Assembly (NCBI GenBank): GCA_044224925.1
Contig: JBGAJM010000011.1
Location: forward strand, 1 to 64,000
Source: Kapaibacterium sp044224925
GTDB taxonomy: Bacteria > Bacteroidota > Ignavibacteria > Kapaibacteriales > Kapaibacteriaceae
Reading direction: 5' to 3'
DNA: 64,000 nucleotides
Position 1 is the stretch's first letter; each line of letters opens with the position of its first letter. The notes under the pieces are model-generated. The model was not told the DNA's origin. It did not search any database and saw only the letters and a list, made by a program, of their open reading frames with translations. Position numbers and translations under genes: made by a program. This document shows positions 25,935 through 38,711 of the stretch, in pieces.

Positions 25935-27404
25935 TTATTCTTTATCCTTCATCAGGGTGCGATACAGTTCATCGTAGGGGAGGGCCGAGGCGCTCCAGCT
26001 CACGTTGGTGGACATCGCATTGCTGACGATGGCATTCCAGGTTTCTTGTTCGGCGTGTGCGTGTTGTGCGCGAGCAACGGCCTTCAGGAAGTCTGCGACG
26101 TCGGCTTTCTTGAAGAGGAAGGCATTCCCCGACTTCCCATTCACATCCACGAGCACTTCGGCGAGACCGCCTGTGATCCGTCCGATCGGGATCGTACCAT
26201 AGACCAGGGCCACGCGTTGGAACTGTCCGCTCGGACATGTGCGTGCCGGCTTCAAGAGCACCGTCGAGCCGGCCATCAATTGATGCACGAATTCTTCTTC
26301 CATCGGATACGTGAAGGCCACGTTCTTGGGGAATTTCTTGGCGATCGCTTCAAAGCTCTTTCGGTCGGCCATCGGGAGATCTGCACCGATGATCACCTGA
26401 GCACCGGTCTTCACAAGGTCTGGAATGGCGGCAAGGAGGAGGTCGGCGCCGTTCGCCTCGGTCAGCGGACCGATATACGTGGCAACAAAGGCCTGCGGGT
26501 CGACGGGAAGTCCGCACAGCTTTTGCAACAACTCCTTCGCATTGGCCTTGTTCGACGTGTCCTTCGCATCATACTTATGCTTCAGCGCCGCATCGGTCTT
26601 CGGATTCCATTGCATCAGGTCGACACCGTGCGGAATGCCGGCCAGCGGACGTTTGTGCAGAAGCGGAAGCCATTGGTCCTTGAATTCCTTATTGGCCATC
26701 AGCTCCGCGGCATACCCCGGCGACAACGTCGTCACCCGATCAGCATAGGTGATGCCGGCGCGAAGGAAGTTCATCTTGTTCTTGTATTTGGCGGCGGCAA
26801 GGGCCTCTTCCGGAAGGCCCGTCTTGGCGAGGGACTTCAAGGGGAACACACCTTGTTCATCGAAATCGGTGATCGTCATCACGATCTTCGTTTTCCGGAA
26901 CTCTTGAGCGTACATCGTACGGAGGTAGGCGGGCAACAGAGCGGCCTGCCAACCCATGCAATGGATCACATCGGGGAACCAGCCGAGCAGCATGCACGTT
27001 TCGATCACCGTGCGATTGAAGAACATGTAGCGTTCATCATTGTTCGGGAACTCGACGCCTGTCACCACATCGTGCATGATCCCCTTGTTCACGTCAAGGT
27101 AATTCGAGTTGGTGGTGATGTAGGCCTGCACCTTCACGCGAGGATTGTTGATCGAGGAGGACTTCACGGTGGCGAGATGTTCGTCGTTTCCGATCGGGAT
27201 CGGCAGATCGCGCAAGCGATTGATCTCGTGGATACGGTTCTTGCGTTCGGAGATGTTGCCGTACTTGGGCATCATGACGCGAATGTCGTGTCCTACCTCT
27301 CGCGCACCCAAGGAGTGAGCATAGCACAGATCGGCATATTCCGTGGTCTTGATGAACGGATATACTTCACTGGACACGAAGAGGACGCTGAGTGGTTTTG
27401 CCAT
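25935..27404 (-). CDS. GT5 glycogen/starch-synthase-like glycosyltransferase
   Basis: A 489-residue GT-B-fold protein. The N-terminal domain opens LSVLFVSSEVYPFIKTTEYADL, aligning with the glycogen synthase start, but the usual K-x-G-G ADP-glucose loop reads KTTE (Lys19 kept, both glycines lost). The C-terminal domain has GPLTEANGADLLL and the E-x7-E-like region PARTCPSGQFQRVALVYGTIPIGRITGGLAEVLVD. The family is GlgA-like; the altered loop makes donor specificity uncertain. It heads the run with the DUF4270-like lipoprotein and the outer-membrane protein. Start ATG 27404; the longer frame is rejected. Confidence 0.82.
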   Translation of the reverse strand: MAKPLSVLFVSSEVYPFIKTTEYADLCYAHSLGAREVGHDIRVMMPKYGNISERKNRIHEINRLRDLPIPIGNDEHLATVKSSSINNPRVKVQAYITTNSNYLDVNKGIMHDVVTGVEFPNNDERYMFFNRTVIETCMLLGWFPDVIHCMGWQAALLPAYLRTMYAQEFRKTKIVMTITDFDEQGVFPLKSLAKTGLPEEALAAAKYKNKMNFLRAGITYADRVTTLSPGYAAELMANKEFKDQWLPLLHKRPLAGIPHGVDLMQWNPKTDAALKHKYDAKDTSNKANAKELLQKLCGLPVDPQAFVATYIGPLTEANGADLLLAAIPDLVKTGAQVIIGADLPMADRKSFEAIAKKFPKNVAFTYPMEEEFVHQLMAGSTVLLKPARTCPSGQFQRVALVYGTIPIGRITGGLAEVLVDVNGKSGNAFLFKKADVADFLKAVARAQHAHAEQETWNAIVSNAMSTNVSWSASALPYDELYRTLMKDKE

Positions 27405-27508
27405 AACGCTTCGAATAGATTGCGACGTAGAACCTGTCAAGCTCCTAAAATACGGAAACATGGCATGGGTTGCGTATTATCGCCGTTCTCGACCTATTCG
27501 GAGATCAC

Positions 27509-28255
27509 ATGAACATCGGCACTACTCTACGCGTGGCGAGCGCTGCGGCCATTGCGGTGGCCGTGATCGCGTCGGCGTGGATCCTCGGCGGCGCATGGCG
27601 CAGCACGCATCCTCACATGCAGAAGATCTCGGTCACCGGCCTCGCGCAACGCGATTTCACCAGCGATCTCATCGTCTGGCGTGCATCGTTCTCACGAAAG
27701 GCCATGTCGATGAAGGAGGCCTATCCCATCCTCCGTCAAGACGTGGAGCGGGTTCGCGCCTATTTGATGGACAAGGGCGTCCCGTCGGCTAACATCGTCT
27801 TCAGCGCGGTGAACATCACACAGGAATACCGTACGGTGCAGATCGGCAATGGAGAGCGTACGCAGGATGTGTTCGACGGAGTGCGGCTCGAACAGCACGT
27901 AACGGTGGAATCACCGGATGTGGATCGTATCGAGAACGTATCACGTCAGATCTCCGAACTCATCGATGCCGGGATCGAGCTCAATTCACAACCACCGCAG
28001 TACTTCTACACAAAATTGGCGGAATTGAAATTGGACCTTCTGGCACGTGCATCGAAGGACGGAAGGGACCGTGCGGAGAAGATCGCCGAGCAGGCCGGCG
28101 GCAGGCTGGGATCATTGCTACAGGCCGATATGGGCATCTTCCAGATCACAGCGCAGAACAGCAACGAAGACTACTCGTGGGGTGGTGCGTTCAACACGGC
28201 ATCGAAGCGAAAAACAGCATCGATCACTGTCCGCATGGACTTTTTTTCCAACTAG
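27509..28255 (+). CDS. SIMPL (DUF541) domain protein
   Basis: A 248-residue periplasmic protein with an N-terminal hydrophobic anchor (residues about 8-28) and a SIMPL domain. The family core is visible: ISVTGLAQRDFTSDLIVWRASF near the start, LEQHVTVES, and a C-terminal KRKTASITVRMDF strand. GGAG five bases before ATG 27509 decides the start over an upstream in-frame codon. SIMPL proteins form periplasmic rings of uncertain function. It is the last gene before the rRNA promoter, which starts three bases after its stop. Confidence 0.85.
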   Translation: MNIGTTLRVASAAAIAVAVIASAWILGGAWRSTHPHMQKISVTGLAQRDFTSDLIVWRASFSRKAMSMKEAYPILRQDVERVRAYLMDKGVPSANIVFSAVNITQEYRTVQIGNGERTQDVFDGVRLEQHVTVESPDVDRIENVSRQISELIDAGIELNSQPPQYFYTKLAELKLDLLARASKDGRDRAEKIAEQAGGRLGSLLQADMGIFQITAQNSNEDYSWGGAFNTASKRKTASITVRMDFFSN

Positions 28256-28257
28256 CG

Positions 28258-28289
28258 TTTGGAGAATTCAAAAACATCCCGTAGGTTTG
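28258..28289 (+). promoter_or_regulatory. Predicted rRNA operon promoter
   Basis: TTTG (28258-28261), a 20-base spacer and TAGGTTTG (28282-28289) match the Bacteroidota primary sigma consensus (TTTG / TAnnTTTG) exactly. The transcript should start near 28294, leaving a leader of about 220 bases before 16S. No second promoter was seen. Confidence 0.75.
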
Positions 28290-28359
28290 TCGTCCCCACT
28301 GCGGCGATCGCAGGTGCGGGAGAGGGTTGAGGCCCGAGAGCTTCAGCTCTTTTTTGTTC

Positions 28360-28389
28360 GGTGTTCTTTGACAACGGGAAGCATCCAAG
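28360..28389 (+). other. 5' arm of the pre-16S processing stalk
   Basis: Bases 28360-28382 pair without a gap with 30054-30076 (21 Watson-Crick and two G-U pairs), and 28383-28389 pair with 30045-30051 after a two-base bulge. A second inner stem joins 28476-28485 to 30034-30043 (10 perfect pairs). Such stalks are cut by RNase III to free pre-16S RNA. Confidence 0.75.
28362..28373 (+). promoter_or_regulatory. boxA-like antitermination element, 16S leader
   Basis: TGTTCTTTGACA resembles boxA, the NusB/NusE-binding site that protects rRNA transcription from Rho. It lies within the 5' arm of the 16S processing stalk. A nusB gene is at 60069-60659. Confidence 0.6.
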
Positions 28390-28399
28390 AAAAGAAAAA

Positions 28400-28447
28400 G
28401 GGTAGGTCTAAGCGCCTGGACGCAAGTCCAGGAGCGCATATCTACCC
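28400..28447 (+). other. Leader hairpin before 16S
   Basis: An outer gggtag/ctaccc stem (28400-28405 with 28442-28447) encloses a strong hairpin with a 7-base-pair stem and GCAA tetraloop (28415-28432). A second small hairpin with a GAAA loop follows (28451-28466). Confidence 0.6.
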
Positions 28448-28516
28448 CGTCAATTGGAAACAATTGTTTCAATGCAGACAGGATCAAAACTTCAAAACAG
28501 AAGTCAAACACTCTAT

Positions 28517-30011
<1,495 letters not shown>

Positions 30012-30033
30012 AGACATTCCTTATCAAAAAAAC

Positions 30034-30076
30034 GATCCTGTCTACTTGGATAAGCTTCCCGTTGTTAAAGAGCACC
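30034..30076 (+). other. 3' arms of the pre-16S processing stalk
   Basis: Bases 30034-30043 pair with 28476-28485, and 30045-30076 pair with 28360-28389, closing a double stem around 16S. The mirrored boxA complement lies in 30060-30076. Confidence 0.75.
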
Positions 30077-30127
30077 CATGAGGTTGGCAACAACCTCCTG
30101 TTCTTTTGCAGATCGTGCGTTTAGCAC

Positions 30128-30201
30128 GGGCCGGTAGCTCAGCTGGTTAGAGCACACGCCTGATAAGCGTGAGGCCGGTGGTTCAAGTCCACTCCGGCCC
30201 A
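30128..30201 (+). tRNA. tRNA-Ile (GAT)
   Basis: A 74-base cloverleaf: acceptor GGGCCGG/CCGGCCC, D arm AGCTCAGCTGGTTAGAGC, anticodon loop CTGATAA with GAT at 30162-30164, T arm GTTCAAGTC, discriminator A. The CCA end is not encoded. In the 16S-23S spacer, as in many bacteria. Confidence 0.97.
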
Positions 30202-30215
30202 CACTTGTGCAGCAC

Positions 30216-30288
30216 GGGCCCATAGCTCAGCTGGGAGAGCGCCTGATTTGCATTCAGGAGGTCAGCGGTTCGATCCCGCTTGGGTCCA
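30216..30288 (+). tRNA. tRNA-Ala (TGC)
   Basis: A 73-base cloverleaf: acceptor GGGCCCA/TGGGTCC with one G-U pair, D arm AGCTCAGCTGGGAGAGC, anticodon TGC at 30249-30251, T arm GTTCGATCC, discriminator A. No encoded CCA. It follows tRNA-Ile by 14 bases. Confidence 0.97.
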
Positions 30289-30293
30289 CTACC

Positions 30294-30306
30294 CGTTCTT
30301 TGAAAA
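30294..30306 (+). promoter_or_regulatory. Second boxA-like element, 16S-23S spacer
   Basis: CGTTCTTTGAAAA, five bases after tRNA-Ala, repeats the core GTTCTTTGA of the leader boxA. In other bacteria a second boxA lies before 23S. Confidence 0.55.
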
Positions 30307-30340
30307 TTTGATGTTCGTATGAGCAAAGATTCGAATCGAC

Positions 30341-30364
30341 CGCATCATCAGGTCATGATGATGC
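30341..30364 (+). other. 5' arm of the pre-23S processing stalk
   Basis: The 15 bases 30350-30364 are perfectly complementary to 33404-33418, and pairing continues with minor mismatches between 30341-30349 and 33419-33427. This should form the RNase III stalk around 23S. Confidence 0.75.
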
Positions 30365-30444
30365 AGGAAGAAGAGAAAACGAGACAAAAGAAGAAGAAGA
30401 AAACGCGCGCGATATGGTAGAGCAACCTGTCGCAGGACGATTTC

Positions 30445-33254
<2,810 letters not shown>

Positions 33255-33403
33255 TAATTCTTGCTTGTCGGTACTCCGGTAACGGACCCGACAGCGGGAG
33301 TCAGCATCGACAAAAGGCGATGCGTCTCCTGCGGCAGGTGATTCTACACATGTCATCAAACGCGCGTAGCACTCTTCCAATTCTGTCTCGACGATCCGAT
33401 TCC

Positions 33404-33427
33404 GCATCATCATGACCTAGTGATGTG
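33404..33427 (+). other. 3' arm of the pre-23S processing stalk
   Basis: Complement of 30341-30364 (see that arm). The 212-base 23S-5S spacer also holds small hairpins at 33304-33323 and 33425-33443, and no tRNA. Confidence 0.7.
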
Positions 33428-33466
33428 AGACACACCGTCTCACGATCGCTCATCCGAACATCTTAT

Positions 33467-33583
<117 letters not shown>

Positions 33584-33591
33584 CTATTTTT

Positions 33592-33632
33592 AAAGCCCCT
33601 TGCCGTTTCGGTGAGGGGCTTTTCTATTTTAC
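33592..33632 (+). terminator. rRNA operon terminator
   Basis: Stem aaagcccct (33592-33600) with aggggcttt (33614-33622), an inner ccg/cgg pair, then TTCTATTTT. The next gene's ATG comes only six bases after the T-tract. Confidence 0.85.
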
Positions 33633-33637
33633 AGCCC

Positions 33638-35566
33638 ATGAAGAAGATCACTTCCCTTGTCGTCGCCCTGATCTGCCTTGCCACCCTCCCCACCATTGCA
33701 GCTCCGCGGCCTCGACCCCATCCGCTGACGCCTCCGTCGAAACAAGAGCTCACGTCGGCCACCACCCTGGTCCTTCGCGACACTCGATGGAAACCGTCGA
33801 TGCGATTCGTAAGTGTTCAATTACGCGAACCATCGAAGGCCGCCGTCCTCCGCAACGACACGTCCATCGCACGCGAGATCTTTTGTGTGCTGTTCGACGA
33901 TGCCGCCAATGCCACCTATGAGGTCTTCGTCGATGCACGATCGCAAGAGGTGACGGAGTGGCGACGGGTGAACAAAGTGGAACCGTCGCTGACCGCCGAG
34001 GACTATCAGCAAATGGACTCCATCGTCCGCGCTGATAAACGCTGGCAAGCCGGCATTGCCCGACGTAACCTGAAACCGACCGATGTGTACGTCGACGGAT
34101 GGGCCTCGGGCATCACGATCGCCTCGTTCGGAACACGGATGATGCGCACCGTGACCTATCAGCGGAACGGACCGTTGGCCACGTTCGACCGCCCGCTTGA
34201 AGGGATGGAAGCTCTGGTCGACCTGACGCGACGCGTGGTGATGGAGTTCTCGGACCGACCAAAAGCGCCGGTCCCCACACCGATCAGCGATCCCGCCGAT
34301 CTGAAACGCATCGCTTCCGCATCTCGCCTTCGCACCATGCAACCCTCCGATGCCCGCATTTCCATCAAAGGGAACGAGGTGGCATGGCATCAATGGAGAT
34401 TCCGTGTGTCGATGAACTCGCGCGAAGGACTGATCCTACAGACCATTCGCGTGAAGGATGGCGATCGCGAGCGGCCGATCGCCTATCGCATGAACCTTGG
34501 CGAGATGGTGGTGCCGTATGGCGACACCACACAGTCGTGGTTCTGGCGCGCAGCCTTTGACGTTGGTGAGTATGGCCTCGGTCAGCTTTCCTCGTCACTC
34601 GTCCCCGGCGTCGATGCCCCTTCCAACGCCATCTTCCTTCCCGCCTTGTTCACATCTTCAAAAGGTGTGGTCACGCAACGCAAGAACACCATTGCCGTGT
34701 TCGAACGCGATGCGGGTATCCTGTGGCGACACACCTACGACAATGGCAGCACGATCGGTCGACGCGACCGGGAGCTGGTGGTCCTGCATGTTGCCACCGT
34801 TGGCAACTACGACTATAGCATTGGTTATGTGTTCGGTCTGGATGGTTCGATCAAAACCGAAGTGCAGCTCACCGGACTGCTAATGCCGAAGGCCGTGCAA
34901 GACACGGCATTCGATGCTGCTAGCACCGGACAGATGTATGGAGGTCTGATCCAGCCGAACGTGATCGCCCCTGCACATCAGCACTTCTTCAACTTCCGCA
35001 TCGATCTTGATGTGGATGATACGGCCAACGTGGTGAGCGAGATGGACATGCGTTCTCCGTCCGGCAACGAGAATCGCTTTCGGAATGGCATCCTGATGGA
35101 TGTGTTCGATATGCGATTCGAACAAGAGGCGCAACGATCGATGAGCATGCCCTTTGCACGATCCTGGATCGTTCGCAACGCAACAGAACAGAACGCGCTG
35201 CATGGACCCACGGGATACATGCTCATGCCGGGTGCCAACAGTCTACCGTACATCCAACCGGGCACATGGGTTCGCAATCGCGCAGGATTCATCGATCATC
35301 ATCTGTGGGCAACGCGGTATCACGACGGAGAGCTGTATCCGGCTGGGGCGTATCCGAATCAGTCGCTCGACTTCGAAGGACTTCCGGCCTACAGCAAGAA
35401 CAATGAATCGATCAACGGAAAAGATCTGGTGCTGTGGTATACGATGGGGATCACACACTTCCCGCGACCCGAAGAATGGCCCATCATGTCGAGCCATCGC
35501 GCCAGCTTCTCACTGATCCCAAGCGGATTCTATGCCCGCAATCCCGCGGCGACGGGTGCGCGCTAA
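33638..35566 (+). CDS. Secreted copper amine oxidase
   Basis: Oxidises primary amines (tyramine, phenylethylamine or similar) to aldehyde, ammonia and H2O2 in the periplasm or outside. The 642 residues begin with a Sec signal peptide (about 1-21). All catalytic residues are visible: Tyr391 in VGNYDY is the predicted topaquinone precursor, Asp308 (AFDVGEYGLG) is the catalytic base, exactly 83 residues before the Tyr as in E. coli TynA, and copper ligands are His447, His449 (HQHFFNF) and His607 (THFPRPEEW). It follows the rRNA terminator directly, with no Shine-Dalgarno; TATTTTAC ends five bases before the ATG. The 3' end overlaps convergent pdxA by 57 bases. Confidence 0.93.
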   Translation: MKKITSLVVALICLATLPTIAAPRPRPHPLTPPSKQELTSATTLVLRDTRWKPSMRFVSVQLREPSKAAVLRNDTSIAREIFCVLFDDAANATYEVFVDARSQEVTEWRRVNKVEPSLTAEDYQQMDSIVRADKRWQAGIARRNLKPTDVYVDGWASGITIASFGTRMMRTVTYQRNGPLATFDRPLEGMEALVDLTRRVVMEFSDRPKAPVPTPISDPADLKRIASASRLRTMQPSDARISIKGNEVAWHQWRFRVSMNSREGLILQTIRVKDGDRERPIAYRMNLGEMVVPYGDTTQSWFWRAAFDVGEYGLGQLSSSLVPGVDAPSNAIFLPALFTSSKGVVTQRKNTIAVFERDAGILWRHTYDNGSTIGRRDRELVVLHVATVGNYDYSIGYVFGLDGSIKTEVQLTGLLMPKAVQDTAFDAASTGQMYGGLIQPNVIAPAHQHFFNFRIDLDVDDTANVVSEMDMRSPSGNENRFRNGILMDVFDMRFEQEAQRSMSMPFARSWIVRNATEQNALHGPTGYMLMPGANSLPYIQPGTWVRNRAGFIDHHLWATRYHDGELYPAGAYPNQSLDFEGLPAYSKNNESINGKDLVLWYTMGITHFPRPEEWPIMSSHRASFSLIPSGFYARNPAATGAR

Positions 35567-36511
35567 CGAAACGGCCATGTCGATTGCCTGCAGCGTGCTT
35601 GTCGGATCGGCACTGTTGGTACCTGCGATCGAGAACGCCGTGCCGTGATCGGGCGATGTGCGGATCACCGACAGATTCGCGGTCACATTCACACCGCCAC
35701 CATGCGCCAATAACTTGAGCGGGATCAGTCCCTGGTCGTGATACATGGCAAGGATGCCATCATACGACCGATAGGCACCGAAGGCGAAGAACCCATCGGC
35801 AGGGAACGGACCCTCTGCGTGGACGCCGTGCTGACGTGCAGCATCGATAGACGGAATGATGATGGTTCCTTCTTCCGCACCGATACGTCCATGCTCACCT
35901 GCATGCGGATTCAAACCAAGCACGGCAATGCGCGGCGTTGCAATGCCATGGTCGACATGCAAGGCGCGATGGAGTGCAACGAGCGATGCAACGAGTCCGT
36001 CGATCGACAGTGCATCGGCCACGTCACGAAGGGGAAGGTGAATGGTGGCAAGGGCAACACGGACATCGTCCGTACACAACATCATCAACGGTGTACCGCC
36101 ACACATGGCAGCGAGCATTTCCGTTTGTCCCGGATACGGCCACCCTGCAAGCGCATTCGCTTCCTTGCTTACCGGGAGCGTGACGAGTGCATCGAAATGT
36201 CCGGCGTGCAATGTTGTGATGGAGAGCTCAAGCGATCCGACGGCATGACGTCCGGCATCGGCAGCAACAACGCCCGGTGCGACCACTGCTTCGTGTGCGC
36301 ATGGTAGGATCTGCACCACGTGTTCACCAACGAAGAGTGTTGACCCGTCGGTGCGCGCATCAAGTGCATGATGGTGAATGGCCTGCGCCAATACCACAGG
36401 GTGCACGGCAAGTGTGAACTGCACATCGTCCGGACGTCGCAAGAGCAGGGCCTTGACGAAGCACTCGAGACCGATGCCGTTGCAATCACCGGCAGCAATG
36501 ATGATGCGCAT
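35510..36511 (-). CDS. pdxA: 4-hydroxythreonine-4-phosphate dehydrogenase
   Basis: A pyridoxal-phosphate synthesis enzyme of 333 residues. PdxA features: N-terminal GDCNGIGLECFVKA, FDALVTLPVSKEA, PGQTEMLA, LGLNPHAGEHGRIGAEE (metal-binding His), and the C-terminal YHDQGLIPLK with the metal His. The start is ATG 36511; the long upstream frame runs through rodA. It lies eight bases after the rodA stop and ends tail to tail within the copper amine oxidase gene. Confidence 0.92.
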   Translation of the reverse strand: MRIIIAAGDCNGIGLECFVKALLLRRPDDVQFTLAVHPVVLAQAIHHHALDARTDGSTLFVGEHVVQILPCAHEAVVAPGVVAADAGRHAVGSLELSITTLHAGHFDALVTLPVSKEANALAGWPYPGQTEMLAAMCGGTPLMMLCTDDVRVALATIHLPLRDVADALSIDGLVASLVALHRALHVDHGIATPRIAVLGLNPHAGEHGRIGAEEGTIIIPSIDAARQHGVHAEGPFPADGFFAFGAYRSYDGILAMYHDQGLIPLKLLAHGGGVNVTANLSVIRTSPDHGTAFSIAGTNSADPTSTLQAIDMAVSLARTRRRGIAGIESAWDQ

Positions 36512-36519
36512 AGTGTGTG

Positions 36520-37815
36520 TTAGGCAACGCCACCCGTGCGACGTCGGCGTGTCTTGTAGAAGTTGAGAAGCATTCCAACGATGCACATGTTCATGATGAG
36601 CGCCGTTCCGCCGGCACTCAAGAATGGCAATGGAATTCCCATCACAGGGAACAGTCCGATAGCCATGCCGATGTTCACCAACGTGTGATAGAACATGAGC
36701 GTTCCGAAGCCAATGGCGATCACGCTCGCAAACTTTGTGCGCACCAGTGCGGCGATGTTCATGCTGCGTAACATCATGGCAACGAGCAAGGCGATCACGA
36801 TCACGGAGCCGACGAAACCGAACTCTTCCGACGGAACGCAGAAGATGAAGTCCGTCCACTGCTCGGGGATATACCGCAACTGTGTTTGTGTGCCCTTCAA
36901 GAATCCTTTTCCCGTAAGACCTCCGGATCCAACGGCAAGGATCGACTGAATGACGTGATAGCCCTGACCGCGCGGATTACGTTCCGGCTCGAAGAGCGTC
37001 ACAAGACGTGCCTGCTTGTAGGGCTCAAGTTTCTTGAACACCGGTTCTACCGACAGGCCAATGCCAACGAGCATGGCCACGGCAACGATGGTGAGGACAA
37101 TGTTGCGACGGAATGCAAACGCACCGATGGTCACGAGTGCTGCCACGATACCGAATACCACCATCGATTCAAAGAGCACACCATAGAGGGCGCTGATGCC
37201 GATGAACGGAACGGCTGCAACGCAATACAGAAAGAACAGGTCGCCACCGATCCAAAGGAAGATGCCAAGCGACATGGCGATGAACACAGTAGCAGAGCCC
37301 GTGTCAGGCTGTCCCATCACCAAGGCAATGGGCAAGAGCACGATACCGCCGATCACGGCGAGATCGCGAATGGTCTTCACGTCCACCCCCTTCTCGGAGA
37401 TGTAGCGTGCGAGTGCAAGGAGCGTGGTCACCTTTGCAAGCTCTGATGGCTGGAACGTGAACCCGCCGATCTGGATCCAGCATTGCTGTCCGTTCACCAC
37501 CTTTCCAATGCCGGGGATCAACACGGCAACAAGCATCAGGATGCCAACACCATACATCGCATACGAGAAGTCGCGGATCCAACGCTCGGGTAAGAAGTAG
37601 CACACCAAGGCAAGCGTGAATCCAACACCGGCATAGACAAGTTGCTTCTTGAAGTAGACGCTGGTGCCGGCATCGAACGTTGCACTGTAGATGGAGATGA
37701 GTCCCATGGCCAGCAGACCGACCACAGAGAGCAACATTCCCCAATCAAGCAGATCGTTCACGCGACGTTGCAGCGCAACATCGTCCTCATCGAACGAAAA
37801 GGTGTTCAAGCTCAT
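36520..37815 (-). CDS. rodA: Rod-shape SEDS peptidoglycan polymerase RodA
   Basis: A SEDS-family glycosyltransferase of 431 residues with about ten membrane helices that polymerises glycan strands for cell elongation. Family motifs: KVVNGQQCWIQIGGFTFQPSELAK, the catalytic-site region around MGQPDTGSA, RNPRGQGYHVIQSILAVGSGGLTGKG, FVPSEEFGFV-type loop (here CVPSEEFGFV) and the C-terminal PVMGIPLPFLSAGGTAL. It overlaps purC by ATGA and is followed by pdxA. RodA is preferred over FtsW because of overall similarity and the absence of division genes nearby. No PBP2 or mreBCD genes adjoin it. Confidence 0.9.
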   Translation of the reverse strand: MSLNTFSFDEDDVALQRRVNDLLDWGMLLSVVGLLAMGLISIYSATFDAGTSVYFKKQLVYAGVGFTLALVCYFLPERWIRDFSYAMYGVGILMLVAVLIPGIGKVVNGQQCWIQIGGFTFQPSELAKVTTLLALARYISEKGVDVKTIRDLAVIGGIVLLPIALVMGQPDTGSATVFIAMSLGIFLWIGGDLFFLYCVAAVPFIGISALYGVLFESMVVFGIVAALVTIGAFAFRRNIVLTIVAVAMLVGIGLSVEPVFKKLEPYKQARLVTLFEPERNPRGQGYHVIQSILAVGSGGLTGKGFLKGTQTQLRYIPEQWTDFIFCVPSEEFGFVGSVIVIALLVAMMLRSMNIAALVRTKFASVIAIGFGTLMFYHTLVNIGMAIGLFPVMGIPLPFLSAGGTALIMNMCIVGMLLNFYKTRRRRTGGVA

Positions 37816-38702
37816 GCGAACGTCCTTCCCGTGATGCGCTCGAACGCCTCGATGTACTTGGCCCGCGTTCCATCGATCACCGACGCTGGCAGCGTTGGTG
37901 GAGGTGCTTGCTTGTTCCAATCGCAGGTCTCAAGCCAGTCTCGAAGGATCTGCTTGTCGAAGTTCTGTTGCGGTTTCCCGGGAGCATACTCGCTCGCCAA
38001 CCAATAGCGCGATGAATCGGGCGTGAGCGCTTCGTCGATCAAGATGATCTCTCCATCGTCGGCAATGCCGAACTCGAACTTCGTATCGGCAAGGATCAGT
38101 CCACGCGAACGCATCATCTGCGATGCTTCGTTGTACAAGGCAATGCTCACATCGCGAACGCGGTTGGCCGTTGCTTCACCAAGGATCTCCACAGCCGTCG
38201 AGAACGGAATGTTCTCGTCGTGTCCCGTCTCTGCCTTGGTGGCCGGTGTGAAGATCGGTGTGTCGAGTTGTGATGAATCCACCAATCCGTCGCGCAACGG
38301 AATGCCGCACACCGTACGCGATGCTTGATACTCTTTCCAACCACTTCCGGCCAAGTATCCACGTACCACACATTCCACCGGTAACGGCTGCGTTTTGCGA
38401 ACGATCATCGTTCGACCGTCGAGCATCGCTCGTTCTTCGGCACTGAGTTCAGGCACCGTGTGCACATCGCTTGAGATCAAGTGATGCGGAATGATGTGTT
38501 GCAGTTGCGAGAACCAATACAGCGAGATCTGCGTGAGCAAGGCGCCCTTGTCGGGAATGGCCTCGTTCATCACCACGTCGAACGCAGAGATGCGATCGGT
38601 GGCCACCATCATGAGCTTGGTACCAAGGTCGTAGACGTCGCGAACTTTACCGCGACGGAACAATGGGAATTGCGAAAGGGAGGTCGTGTGGAGCGGATTC
38701 AT
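37812..38702 (-). CDS. purC: SAICAR synthetase
   Basis: Phosphoribosylaminoimidazole-succinocarboxamide synthase, 296 residues. Motifs: FRRGKVRDVYDLGTKLMMV (ATP loop), TDRISAFDVVMNEAIPDKG, ECVVRGYLAGSGWKEY, DTKFEFGI and the C-terminal LIDEALTPDSSRYW. This is the longer, eukaryote-like form common in Bacteroidota. It sits nine bases after a surface-protein gene and is translationally coupled to rodA. Confidence 0.95.
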   Translation of the reverse strand: MNPLHTTSLSQFPLFRRGKVRDVYDLGTKLMMVATDRISAFDVVMNEAIPDKGALLTQISLYWFSQLQHIIPHHLISSDVHTVPELSAEERAMLDGRTMIVRKTQPLPVECVVRGYLAGSGWKEYQASRTVCGIPLRDGLVDSSQLDTPIFTPATKAETGHDENIPFSTAVEILGEATANRVRDVSIALYNEASQMMRSRGLILADTKFEFGIADDGEIILIDEALTPDSSRYWLASEYAPGKPQQNFDKQILRDWLETCDWNKQAPPPTLPASVIDGTRAKYIEAFERITGRTFA

Positions 38703-38711
38703 TCCGCAAAG

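Noticed and set aside
25914..27512. Plus-strand open frame of 532 codons opposite the GT5 gene
   Set aside because: Shadow frame with no ribosome-binding site; the minus strand encodes a recognisable glycosyltransferase.
33255..33466. A tRNA in the 23S-5S spacer
   Set aside because: Several hairpins occur, but none makes a cloverleaf with a T arm.
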